Positions 8,571 to 16,724 of a DNA stretch of 64,000 bases are shown one piece after another. The translations under genes were made by a program, and so were the position numbers. The DNA lies in NCBI GenBank assembly GCA_018223365.1, contig JAGTTP010000001.1, positions 1,892,410 through 1,956,409 of the forward strand, written 5' to 3'. Source of the DNA: Clostridiaceae bacterium Marseille-Q4145. Its GTDB lineage: Bacteria > Bacillota > Clostridia > Lachnospirales > Lachnospiraceae. Below the pieces are notes generated by a model. The model was not told the origin of the DNA, did not search any database, and worked only from the letters and a program-made list of their open reading frames with translations. Within the stretch, counting starts at the first letter, position 1. Every line of letters begins with the position of its first letter.

Positions 8571-8855
8571 ATGAAGTTAGTACCTTTGGGTGACAGAGTT
8601 GTATTAAAGCAGACAGAGAAAGAGGAGACCACCAAATCCGGAATTATCCTTGCAGCAAAATCTCAGGAGAAACCGGTAACAGCAGAAGTTGTTGCAGTAG
8701 GACCTGGTGGAATGGTTGACGGAAAAGAAGTTACCATGCAGGTAAAGGTTGGCGATCAGGTAATCTATTCCAAGTTTGCAGGTAATGAAGTAAAACTTGA
8801 CGAGGAAGAGTACGTTATCGTAAGACAGAATGATATTCTTGCAATTGTAGAATAA
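8571..8855 (+). CDS. groES: Co-chaperonin GroES
   Basis: A 94-aa GroES with MKLVPLGDRVVLKQ at the start, the mobile loop region around EEETTKSGIILAAK and the usual end EYVIVRQNDILAIVE. It caps the GroEL cavity as a heptamer. I chose the ATG at 8571, which is 8 nt behind AGGAGG, over an in-frame ATG at 8553 that precedes the SD. groEL follows 39 bp downstream in the same CIRCE-controlled operon. Confidence 0.97.
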   Translation: MKLVPLGDRVVLKQTEKEETTKSGIILAAKSQEKPVTAEVVAVGPGGMVDGKEVTMQVKVGDQVIYSKFAGNEVKLDEEEYVIVRQNDILAIVE

Positions 8856-8894
8856 TCAAAAATATAATGTCAGTATGACAGGAGGAATTGAATC

Positions 8895-10517
8895 ATGGCT
8901 AAAGATTTGAAATATGGCGTTGATGCCAGAAAAGCACTGGAAGCCGGTGTTAATAAACTTGCAGATACTGTCCGCGTAACCATCGGACCGAAAGGAAGAA
9001 ACGTAGTTCTTGACAAACAGTTTGGCGCTCCGCTGATCACGAACGATGGTGTTACCATTGCAAAAGAGATTGAGCTGGAAGATCCGTTCGAGAATATGGG
9101 TGCACAGCTGGTAAAAGAAGTAGCTACCAAGACCAACGATGTAGCCGGTGACGGTACTACGACCGCTACTGTTCTTGCTCAGGCAATGATCCACGAAGGA
9201 ATGAAGAACCTGGAAGCAGGTGCTAACCCGATTGTCCTGAGAAAAGGTATGAAGAAAGCAACTGACAAAGCTGTAGAAGCAATCGCAGCTATGAGCAGCA
9301 AAGTATCCGGAAAACATCAGATGGCAAGAGTTGCAGCAATCTCTGCCGGAGATGACAAAGTAGGTGATATGGTTGCAGACGCTATGGAGAAAGTAGCAAA
9401 CGACGGTGTTATTACCATCGAAGAGTCCAAGACCATGCAGACCGAGCTGGATGTAGTAGAAGGTATGCAGTTCGACCGTGGATACATTTCCGCATACATG
9501 GCAACTGATACTGAGAAGATGGAAGCAGTTCTGGATGATCCGTACATCCTGATTACTGATAAGAAGATTTCTAATATCCAGGAGATCCTCCCGGTACTGG
9601 AGCAGCTGGTACAGTCCGGTAAGAAACTGCTCATCATCGCAGAGGATATCGAGGGCGAAGCTCTGACCACTCTGGTACTGAACAAACTGCGTGGAACCTT
9701 CACTGCTGTAGGAGTAAAAGCTCCGGGCTATGGTGACAGAAGAAAAGCAATGCTGCAGGATATCGCAATCCTGACCGGTGGTACTGTAATCTCCGAGGAG
9801 ATTGGTCTTGAACTGAAAGATGCTACCATTGATATGCTTGGACGTGCAAAATCTGTAAAAGTACAGAAAGAATCTACCGTTATTGTAGATGGTCTTGGCG
9901 ACAAAGAGGCAATTGCTGATCGTGTTAAGACAATTAAAGCTGAGATTGAGAACACCAAATCTGAATTTGATAAAGAAAAACTTCAGGAGCGTTTTGCAAA
10001 ACTGTCCGGTGGGGTTGCTGTTATCCGCGTAGGTGCTGCTACCGAGACCGAGATGAAAGAAGCAAAACTTCGTATGGAAGATGCACTGGCAGCTACCAGA
10101 GCAGCAGTTGAAGAAGGTATTATCTGCGGTGGAGGATCTGCTTACATCCATGCTTCCAAAGAGGTTGCAAAACTGGTTGATACGCTGGAAGGTGATGAGA
10201 AGACCGGCGGTAAGGTGATCCTGAAAGCACTGGAAGCTCCGCTGTTCCACATCGCTGTAAATGCAGGACTGGAAGGCGCTGTTATCATCAACAAGGTACG
10301 TGAGTCTGAGGTTGGTGTTGGCTTCGATGCTTACAATGAGCAGTATGTCAACATGGTAGAGGCAGGTATTCTGGATCCGGCTAAGGTTACCAGAACTGCA
10401 CTGCAGAATGCTACCAGTGTAGCATCCACATTCCTGACCACTGAGGCATGCGTTGCAAATATCAAAGAGCCTGCTCCGGCAGCAGCTCCGGCTGGCGGCG
10501 GAATGGGAATGATGTAA
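8895..10517 (+). CDS. groEL: Chaperonin GroEL
   Basis: A 540-aa GroEL. It has the ATP-site segment GDGTTTATVLAQ, the apical domain, and a C-terminal tail ending GGGMGMM. With GroES it folds cytosolic proteins in an ATP-driven cage. Strong SD (AGGAGGAATTGAATC before ATG) and strongly biased codons mark a highly expressed gene. The operon ends at the terminator directly downstream. Confidence 0.98.
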   Translation: MAKDLKYGVDARKALEAGVNKLADTVRVTIGPKGRNVVLDKQFGAPLITNDGVTIAKEIELEDPFENMGAQLVKEVATKTNDVAGDGTTTATVLAQAMIHEGMKNLEAGANPIVLRKGMKKATDKAVEAIAAMSSKVSGKHQMARVAAISAGDDKVGDMVADAMEKVANDGVITIEESKTMQTELDVVEGMQFDRGYISAYMATDTEKMEAVLDDPYILITDKKISNIQEILPVLEQLVQSGKKLLIIAEDIEGEALTTLVLNKLRGTFTAVGVKAPGYGDRRKAMLQDIAILTGGTVISEEIGLELKDATIDMLGRAKSVKVQKESTVIVDGLGDKEAIADRVKTIKAEIENTKSEFDKEKLQERFAKLSGGVAVIRVGAATETEMKEAKLRMEDALAATRAAVEEGIICGGGSAYIHASKEVAKLVDTLEGDEKTGGKVILKALEAPLFHIAVNAGLEGAVIINKVRESEVGVGFDAYNEQYVNMVEAGILDPAKVTRTALQNATSVASTFLTTEACVANIKEPAPAAAPAGGGMGMM

Positions 10518-10532
10518 TTTCCGAATTTTCAA

Positions 10533-10562
10533 AAGGCTGCGGGTTTTCCCGCAGTCTTTTTT
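10533..10562 (+). terminator. groESL terminator
   Basis: AAGGCTGCGGG, TTTT loop, CCCGCAGTC, then six T. A typical rho-independent terminator 16 bp after groEL. Confidence 0.9.
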
Positions 10563-10582
10563 GCGTTCTGCAAGAAAACCCA

Positions 10583-10611
10583 TTGACATTACTTAAGTGA
10601 TCTGTTAGACT
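10583..10611 (+). promoter_or_regulatory. Promoter of guaB
   Basis: TTGACA (10583-10588), 17-bp spacer, TAGACT (10606-10611). It predicts a 5' UTR of about 95 nt that contains a perfect palindrome TTATTAGA-ATA-TCTAATAA (10661-10679) close to the gene, a possible operator. No known purine riboswitch core was seen. Confidence 0.6.
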
Positions 10612-10711
10612 GTTTTAAAACTTAATTAATTATTATTTTTTTTACTGAGTTTAGTTATACTTATTAGAATATCTAATAACAAAAAATACGATAAGAAAGA
10701 GAGGAAGCGAG

Positions 10712-12166
10712 ATGGGTAAAATTATCGGTGAGAGCATTACATTTGATGATGTTCTTCTTGTTCCGGCCTACTCGGAAGTGATCCCGAATCAGGTATGTCT
10801 GGAGACACAGCTTACCAAGACAGTAAAACTGAATATTCCGCTGATGAGTGCAGGAATGGACACGGTAACAGAAAGCCGCATGGCAATTGCAATGGCCAGA
10901 CAGGGTGGTATTGGTATCATCCATAAAAATATGTCAATTGAGGAGCAGGCAGAAGAGGTAGATAAAGTAAAACGTTCCGAAAACGGCGTTATCACAGATC
11001 CCTTCTTTCTGAGTCCGGAGCATACACTGGCAGATGCTAATGAACTGATGGCAAAATACCGGATTTCCGGTGTGCCGATTACTGAGGGGAAAAAACTGGT
11101 CGGTATTATTACCAACCGTGACCTGAAATTTGAAACTGATTTTTCCAAGAAGATCAAAGAGTCCATGACTTCTGAGAATCTGGTAACTGCACCGGTAGGC
11201 ATTACGCTGGAAGAAGCAAAAATTATTCTTGGAAAAGCAAGAAAAGAAAAACTTCCGATCGTAGATAAGGATTTCAACCTGAAAGGTCTTATTACCATTA
11301 AAGATATTGAGAAACAGATCAAATATCCGTTGGCAGCAAAAGACGCACAGGGACGTCTTCTCTGCGGCGCAGGTATTGGTATCACCGCGAATGTTCTGGA
11401 TCGTGCCAAAGCACTGATTGAGGCTCATGTTGACGTGTTGGTACTGGACTCTTCCCACGGCCATTCTGCAAATGTTATCCGCTGCCTGGATATGCTGAAG
11501 AATGCGTACCCGGATGTGCCTGTTATCGCAGGAAATGTGGCAACCGGAGCAGGAACCGAAGCTCTGATCAAAGCTGGTGCAGATGCTGTCAAGGTGGGTA
11601 TCGGACCTGGTTCTATCTGTACTACCCGTGTGGTATCTGGTGTGGGTGTTCCGCAGATCAGCGCTGTTATGGACAGCTACGAAGTAGCTGACAAATATGG
11701 TATTCCGATTATCGCAGATGGCGGTATCAAATATTCCGGAGATATCACGAAAGCTCTGGCGGCAGGTGCCAATGTCTGCATGATGGGAAGTATCTTTGCA
11801 GGCTGCGATGAGAGTCCGGGATCTTTTGAATTATATCAGGGAAGAAAATACAAAGTATATCGTGGTATGGGTTCTATTTCCGCTATGGAGAATGGTTCCA
11901 AAGACCGGTATTTCCAGAGCGATGCGAAGAAGCTGGTTCCGGAAGGTGTAGAAGGACGAGTTGCCTACAAGGGTTATGTAGAGGATACCATCTTCCAGCT
12001 GCTTGGTGGAGTTCGTTCCGGTATGGGACTGTGCGGAGCACCGGATATTGAGACTCTGAAAACCAAGGCACAGTTTGTAAAGATTTCCGCTGCATCCTTA
12101 AAAGAGAGTCATCCCCATGACATCCATATTACCAAGGAAGCACCGAACTACAGTGTAAATGAATAA
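10712..12166 (+). CDS. guaB: IMP dehydrogenase
   Basis: A 484-aa enzyme that oxidises IMP to XMP with NAD+, the committed step of GTP synthesis. The (beta/alpha)8 barrel is interrupted at about 95-200 by two CBS domains. The catalytic Cys303 lies in GPGSICTTR. The C-terminal mobile-flap region reads YRGMGSISAMENGSKDRYF. SD GAGAGGAAG precedes the ATG. Monocistronic, between its own promoter and terminator. Confidence 0.96.
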   Translation: MGKIIGESITFDDVLLVPAYSEVIPNQVCLETQLTKTVKLNIPLMSAGMDTVTESRMAIAMARQGGIGIIHKNMSIEEQAEEVDKVKRSENGVITDPFFLSPEHTLADANELMAKYRISGVPITEGKKLVGIITNRDLKFETDFSKKIKESMTSENLVTAPVGITLEEAKIILGKARKEKLPIVDKDFNLKGLITIKDIEKQIKYPLAAKDAQGRLLCGAGIGITANVLDRAKALIEAHVDVLVLDSSHGHSANVIRCLDMLKNAYPDVPVIAGNVATGAGTEALIKAGADAVKVGIGPGSICTTRVVSGVGVPQISAVMDSYEVADKYGIPIIADGGIKYSGDITKALAAGANVCMMGSIFAGCDESPGSFELYQGRKYKVYRGMGSISAMENGSKDRYFQSDAKKLVPEGVEGRVAYKGYVEDTIFQLLGGVRSGMGLCGAPDIETLKTKAQFVKISAASLKESHPHDIHITKEAPNYSVNE

Positions 12167-12183
12167 TCGCTGAAACAGTAATG

Positions 12184-12221
12184 AAAACTCCGATAAGAGA
12201 TGGTTCTTATCGGAGTTTTTT
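12184..12221 (+). terminator. guaB terminator
   Basis: AAAACTCCGATAAGA (12184-12198), 6-nt loop, TCTTATCGGAGTTTT (12205-12219) and further T. A perfect 15-bp stem; its A/T ends make it potentially bidirectional. Confidence 0.92.
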
Positions 12222-12256
12222 ACACAATATTAGCAAATTTTTAACACTCTTTTCAG

Positions 12257-12285
12257 TTGCAAAAAGGGTAATCGAATGTTACATT
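12257..12285 (+). promoter_or_regulatory. Promoter of pyk
   Basis: TTGCAA (12257-12262), 17-bp spacer, TACATT (12280-12285), about 45 bp before the pyk start. Confidence 0.55.
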
Positions 12286-12329
12286 AAGATTGTTCAGATA
12301 GAAGTATGAGGGAAAGGAATATATGGAAG

Positions 12330-14072
12330 ATGAGAAAAACGAAGATTGTATGTACCTTGGGACCATCTACGGATGATGAGAATGTACTGCGCCAGCTGAT
12401 GCTGGAAGGAATGTCCGTGGCGCGAATGAATTTTTCCCATGGAAGCCATGAGGAACAGAAAAAAAGACTGGATATGGTGAAAAAACTTCGGGAAGAACTG
12501 GAACTCCCGGTGGCAGCACTTCTGGATACCAAGGGACCAGAGATCCGGATTGGAGATATTGAGGGCGGAAAAGCCGAACTGAAAAAAGGACAGACTTTCG
12601 TTCTTACTACGGAAGATATCGTTGGAAATGCAGAGATCGTAAGCATTACTTATAAGCAGCTTTATAAAGACGTAAAACCGGGAGATTCCATTCTGATTGA
12701 TGATGGACTCATCGGCATGGAAGTGCAGAAAATCGAAGGTGAGGAGATTGTCTGTCAGGTGAAAAACGGTGGTTTCATCTCCAATCATAAGGGTGTGAAT
12801 GTTCCGGGAGTAGAACTGAAGATGCCCTTTGTCAGCCAGAAGGACTATGAGGATATCGTGTTTGCAGCTGAGCAGGATTATGATTTTATTGCAGCTTCCT
12901 TTACAAGAACTGCCAATGACATTCTGGAAATTCGTAAGATTCTGGAAGAAAAAGGCGGACAGTATATCCATATTATTGCGAAAATTGAAAATATGCAGGG
13001 AGTGGAGAACTGTGAGGAGATTCTCCGTGTGGCAGACGGTATCATGATTGCCCGTGGTGACATGGGTGTGGAGATTCCGCTGGAGGAAGTGCCGGTCATC
13101 CAGAAAAAACTGATCCGGATGGCACTGAAAGCGAGTAAGCCGGTGATTACTGCGACCCAGATGCTGGATTCCATGATCAAGAATCCGCGTCCGACCCGTG
13201 CGGAGACCTCTGACGTGGCAAATGCCATCTATCAGGGAACCGGAGCAATTATGCTGTCCGGTGAGACAGCTGCAGGTGCTTATCCGGTAGAGGCAGTCCG
13301 CACCATGGCGAGAATTGCAGAACGTACCGAGAAGGATATTGATTATTCCCGAGAGTTTAAACCAAGACGTCTGGCAGAACGCCCGGATGTGACCAATGCC
13401 ATCTCCCATGCAACCTGTACGACTGCCATGGATCTGAATGCAGCAGCGATTGTTGCCGTAACCAAATCTGGTCGTACTGTTGGTCGAATTGCAAAATACC
13501 GTCCATCCTGTCCGGTTATCGGATGTGCAACCCATTCAAGAGTATGCCGCCAGCTGAGCCTGATGTGGGGTGTTATTCCAGTAGAAATGCAGGAAGAGGA
13601 GACGGCAGATGAGCTGTTTGACCATGCAGTGAAGCTGACGGAGGATAAGGGATTGATTTCCAGAGGCGATCTGGTAGTCATAACCGCAGGTGTACCGCTT
13701 GGATTGTCCGGTACAACCAATATGTTGAAGGTCCAGGTGGCTGGAAATACACTGCTCACCGGAAGAGGGTGTAATGCACTGAAAGCTTCCGGAAATGTAT
13801 GTGTCTGCAATTCCGCAGAAGACCTGGCAAAGACATTTAGACCAGGAGATATCGTGGTTGTATCTGCAACCAATAATGATATGATGCCGCAGCTCAAAGA
13901 TGCCGCAGGTATCATTACCGAACAGGGAGACCGGTATTCCCATGCCGCCATTGTTGGTATTGCCCTGGATATTCCGGTTATTACCGAGGCAAAGAATGCA
14001 ACCAGAATTCTGAAATCCGGTACGTTTGTAACCATGGATTCCGAGCAGGGTCTGGTATACAGAGGACGATAA
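12330..14072 (+). CDS. pyk: Pyruvate kinase with C-terminal PEP-utilising domain
   Basis: A 580-aa pyruvate kinase that converts PEP and ADP to pyruvate and ATP. It starts MRKTKIVCTLGPSTDDE and carries the signatures IMIARGDMGVEIPLEEVP and ITATQMLDSMI. The last ~110 residues are the extra domain with a phospho-histidine-type motif (GDRYSHAAIVG) found in Bacillus and clostridial enzymes. I chose the ATG at 12330, behind AAAGGA, rather than the in-frame ATG at 12306 that lacks an SD. Confidence 0.95.
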   Translation: MRKTKIVCTLGPSTDDENVLRQLMLEGMSVARMNFSHGSHEEQKKRLDMVKKLREELELPVAALLDTKGPEIRIGDIEGGKAELKKGQTFVLTTEDIVGNAEIVSITYKQLYKDVKPGDSILIDDGLIGMEVQKIEGEEIVCQVKNGGFISNHKGVNVPGVELKMPFVSQKDYEDIVFAAEQDYDFIAASFTRTANDILEIRKILEEKGGQYIHIIAKIENMQGVENCEEILRVADGIMIARGDMGVEIPLEEVPVIQKKLIRMALKASKPVITATQMLDSMIKNPRPTRAETSDVANAIYQGTGAIMLSGETAAGAYPVEAVRTMARIAERTEKDIDYSREFKPRRLAERPDVTNAISHATCTTAMDLNAAAIVAVTKSGRTVGRIAKYRPSCPVIGCATHSRVCRQLSLMWGVIPVEMQEEETADELFDHAVKLTEDKGLISRGDLVVITAGVPLGLSGTTNMLKVQVAGNTLLTGRGCNALKASGNVCVCNSAEDLAKTFRPGDIVVVSATNNDMMPQLKDAAGIITEQGDRYSHAAIVGIALDIPVITEAKNATRILKSGTFVTMDSEQGLVYRGR

Positions 14073-14097
14073 GGACTACGGAATAATAGGAATTTTT

Positions 14098-14595
14098 ATG
14101 ACTTCACATAAATACAGGCGCCTTATGTTGAAAGCGCTGAAAATAGCGGCTGGAAGTGGTATTGCGATTGTAGCAGCAGAGTTTTTACAGCTCTCATATG
14201 CTACATCAGCAGGGATCATTACCCTTCTGACCGTGCAGGACACGAGACAGGATACGATTCAGCTGACGGTTGACAGGATTATGTCCTTCCTCCTGTGCGT
14301 GGGATTAATCTATGTATGTTTTCATTTTCCACCGGCAGGGTGGGTGAACTATATCGTATATATCTTGTTGATGGTAGTATGCTGTTGTCTTCTTGGCTGG
14401 CAGAACACGATTTCGGTCAATGCGGTAATGGGTACACATTATCTGATGACACCGGATTATAGTCTGAATTTTGCTCTGAATGAGCTGACTCTGATCCTGA
14501 TCGGAACCGGTCTGGCACTGGGAATGAACTGTTTTATGTCTTTTATGAGAAAATATTGGCTCGAAATGAGCCTTGAAAAGATTAAAATAGATTAA
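14098..14595 (+). pseudogene. Aromatic acid exporter-like protein, N-terminal part (split by element)
   Basis: Residues 1-144 are host sequence: four or so membrane helices of the ArAE_1/DUF939 family (AAEFLQLSYATSAGIITLLT, then FLLCVGLIYVCFHF). After the TG at 14530-14531 the frame runs into the mobile element and adds 21 foreign residues before a stop. The family normally has a ~180-residue cytosolic C-terminal domain; that part is found at 30973-31533. Removing the element re-joins the halves in frame as a 330-aa protein with Trp145 at the joint. As it stands the product is truncated and probably inactive. Confidence 0.88.
14518..14557. other. attL junction of the mobile element
   Basis: Host arm CTGGGAATGAAC (14518-14529), TG core (14530-14531), element arm (14532-14557). 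The element arm matches the reverse complement of the right arm at 21 of 26 positions. This gives the long imperfect palindrome expected of an attP for a large serine recombinase. Confidence 0.85.
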
Positions 14596-14612
14596 ATTTT
14601 GATAGATTTTTC

Positions 14613-16310
14613 TTATTTATGGGAGCCGGAACCTCTTTCGATGGTTCCAAGCTCCGGTATTGGTTTTAAATTGAAATGAATTTCCATTGTAACCGTTTCA
14701 GGAGTACGGCGGTAATTTTCTTTTCCGTCTTTCTCCTGCGGTTCTGAGATAATGATTTTACTGATCAGCCGGTTCAGAAGATTGGCATCCAGTTCTTTGA
14801 TATCCGCATACTCGCTGATATCGTCAATCCACTGTTGGGACTGTGCATCCAGTTTTTCTTCTGTATTCAGCACACTCTCATTCTGGGAAAGTTCCTTTTT
14901 GATATCTGCCTGCTCTTTCTGTGTCTTCTCCAACATCTTATCAAAAACAGATTCTGTAATCTTGTCATTGATGAGGTCGTCATACAGTTTTGCAATCAGC
15001 CGGTCTAACGTCTCCAGACGGTCTTTCTGCTTTGATACCAGCTTCTCCAGACTGTCTCTGTGTCCCTGCGTATCTTCCTCACACAACTCTTTTACCCTGT
15101 CTTCCAGTTCTGTTCCATCTCCGGTGACTGCTTTTGCACATTCCTGGATTCTGGTAAGGACTGCATCATACAGATCATCAGCGTCCACCCGGTGCTGAGT
15201 GCAGTGTGATTTCCCCTTATGGATATAAGTGGAACAGGTATAAACTTCATGTTGGTCTTTGGTGTGTGTCTTCTTTAATGTTAATGCACCGCCACACTCT
15301 GCACAGCGGAGTAAACCGGCAAACATACTGTATTCTCCCTGTTCTGTCTGGCGTTTCCTGCCTTTCATCTTCGCCTGTACCAGAGCAAATACATCCTGTG
15401 GAATGATTGCTTCATGGGTATCCCTGACTGTGATCCAGTCCTCCGGAGCTTTATCTCCCTGATTGCCAATCTTAAAACGATAGTACCTCTTCTGGGAAGC
15501 CATGTCACCACAGTAAACGGGATTCATCAGCAGGGATTTCAGATAGGATTCATCCCATACATATTTCCCATTTTCAGGGTCTTTCTTTTCCCATTTTGTG
15601 TAATAGGTACGGAGCCCCCGTTTCCGGTGCCACCATGATGGGCAGGGAATCTGCTGTCGTTCCAGTTCTCTGGATATGAAGTTAATCCCATGACCATCCA
15701 CCGCCCACTGGAAGATTTTCCGGACAATCGGTGCTGTCTCATCGTCAATCAGGAGATGTCCCTTTTCCTCCGGGTCTTTCTGATATCCCAGTGGTGGAAC
15801 AACGCCTGTAAACTTGCCCTTGGTTGCCTGCAGGTGATAGGACGCATGGACTTTCTTGGAAATGTCTCTGGAATACATCTCATTCAGTACATTCTTAAAC
15901 GGAGCAATCTCATTGTCCCCGTCAAAGGTATCCACATTGTCGTATAATGCGATATACCTTACTCCATGCTTCGGAAAAAACTCTTCCATCAGAAATCCTG
16001 TCTGTACATGGTTTCGTCCCAGTCGGCTCTGATCTTTGGTGATTACAAGATTCACCAGTCCTTTTTCACAGGCTTTGAGAAGTCTCTGTAAGTCCGGTCG
16101 GTCTGTGTTCAGTCCTGTATAACCATCGTCTTGAAACACATCCACCACCTGCCAGCCCTGTGACTGACAGTAATTCACCAGAATGTCCCTTTGGTTGGAG
16201 ATGCTGGCACTCTCTCCGGTCAGTTCGTCATCTTTGGAAAGTCGGCAATATACGCCAACTCTCCATGTTGCATTTCTGTCTGTATTGTTACTCATATTTC
16301 TGTTGTTCAT
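14613..16310 (-). CDS. Large serine recombinase (element integrase)
   Basis: A 565-aa TnpX/TndX-type recombinase. The resolvase domain is at about 17-160 with nucleophile Ser25 in YCRLSKDDE and the arginines of QSRLGRN. The Recombinase domain is at about 190-310. The zinc ribbon has CAEC (336-339), C359 and C370. A charged coiled coil and a DUF4368-like end (ISEYADIKELDANLLNRLIS) complete it. It excises and inserts the element through a 2-bp core. GGAGG precedes the ATG. It sits about 80 bp from attL. Confidence 0.93.
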   Translation of the reverse strand: MNNRNMSNNTDRNATWRVGVYCRLSKDDELTGESASISNQRDILVNYCQSQGWQVVDVFQDDGYTGLNTDRPDLQRLLKACEKGLVNLVITKDQSRLGRNHVQTGFLMEEFFPKHGVRYIALYDNVDTFDGDNEIAPFKNVLNEMYSRDISKKVHASYHLQATKGKFTGVVPPLGYQKDPEEKGHLLIDDETAPIVRKIFQWAVDGHGINFISRELERQQIPCPSWWHRKRGLRTYYTKWEKKDPENGKYVWDESYLKSLLMNPVYCGDMASQKRYYRFKIGNQGDKAPEDWITVRDTHEAIIPQDVFALVQAKMKGRKRQTEQGEYSMFAGLLRCAECGGALTLKKTHTKDQHEVYTCSTYIHKGKSHCTQHRVDADDLYDAVLTRIQECAKAVTGDGTELEDRVKELCEEDTQGHRDSLEKLVSKQKDRLETLDRLIAKLYDDLINDKITESVFDKMLEKTQKEQADIKKELSQNESVLNTEEKLDAQSQQWIDDISEYADIKELDANLLNRLISKIIISEPQEKDGKENYRRTPETVTMEIHFNLKPIPELGTIERGSGSHK

Positions 16311-16328
16311 CTGATACCTCCGTTACGT

Positions 16329-16346
16329 TGCACATCCTACGCAGAT
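16329..16346 (-). repeat. 18-bp inverted repeat, copy 1
   Basis: On the minus strand this reads ATCTGCGTAGGATGTGCA. It covers the last codons of the 60-aa gene (TCT GCG TAG) and the leader of the recombinase gene. An identical copy in opposite orientation lies at 30917-30934, just inside attR. Confidence 0.85.
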
Positions 16347-16519
16347 TTCAGATTACTGAACTCATAATCATTATACTGCTTATCTTTCATTATTGCAAGT
16401 TTATCTTTTGTTTTCGTGCCACGTATTTTCTGTGCGATCACTTCGGCAAATACTTCTTTTGCGTCCTGATCACCGTCAAAATATACTCTGATATTGATGA
16501 TTTTCTTCTTCGCTGCCAT
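16337..16519 (-). CDS. Small element protein (60 aa)
   Basis: A basic 60-aa protein (MAAKKKIINIRVYFDGDQDA start) that I do not recognise. A strong SD (GGAGGTTTTACA before ATG) and its place 26 bp upstream of the recombinase in the same direction support a real gene. It could be a small accessory factor or a recombination directionality factor, but nothing in the sequence proves this. Confidence 0.65.
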   Translation of the reverse strand: MAAKKKIINIRVYFDGDQDAKEVFAEVIAQKIRGTKTKDKLAIMKDKQYNDYEFSNLKSA

Positions 16520-16651
16520 TGTAAAACCTCCATTTTTTGCAAAAAAAGAACAGCTAATCCATTTTTCAGATTAACTGCCCAGACTGTTGGTTGCATTTTT
16601 TTATTTTCGTATGGATACCTACTATTTTCGTTCGATTGCCTTGCACTGGCA

Positions 16652-16712
16652 GACGGCAGGCGGCAAATAGGGTATCTATAAAGCCTGCCGTCCACTCCAA
16701 AATCCTGCCGTC
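16652..16712. repeat. Three GACGGCAGG repeats (one inverted)
   Basis: GACGGCAGGC (16652-16661) pairs perfectly with GCCTGCCGTC (16683-16692). A third CCTGCCGTC follows at 16704-16712, 20 bp from the second. They lie directly 3' of the primase-helicase gene. They could be a terminator stem for that operon or initiator-binding repeats; there is no T-run. Confidence 0.6.
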
Positions 16713-16724
16713 ACCCATTCTCTT

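Noticed and set aside
8856..10589. A 577-codon open frame on the strand opposite groEL
   Set aside because: It mirrors the strongly biased codons of groEL, has no SD or known domain, and crosses the groEL terminator.
12294..13535. A 413-codon open frame opposite pyk
   Set aside because: Antisense shadow of a well-supported gene; the translation looks like scrambled His/Cys/Asn-rich sequence.
14098..14595. A naturally short 165-aa membrane protein before the element
   Set aside because: The last 21 residues are element sequence, and the missing C-terminal domain lies in frame at the other junction.
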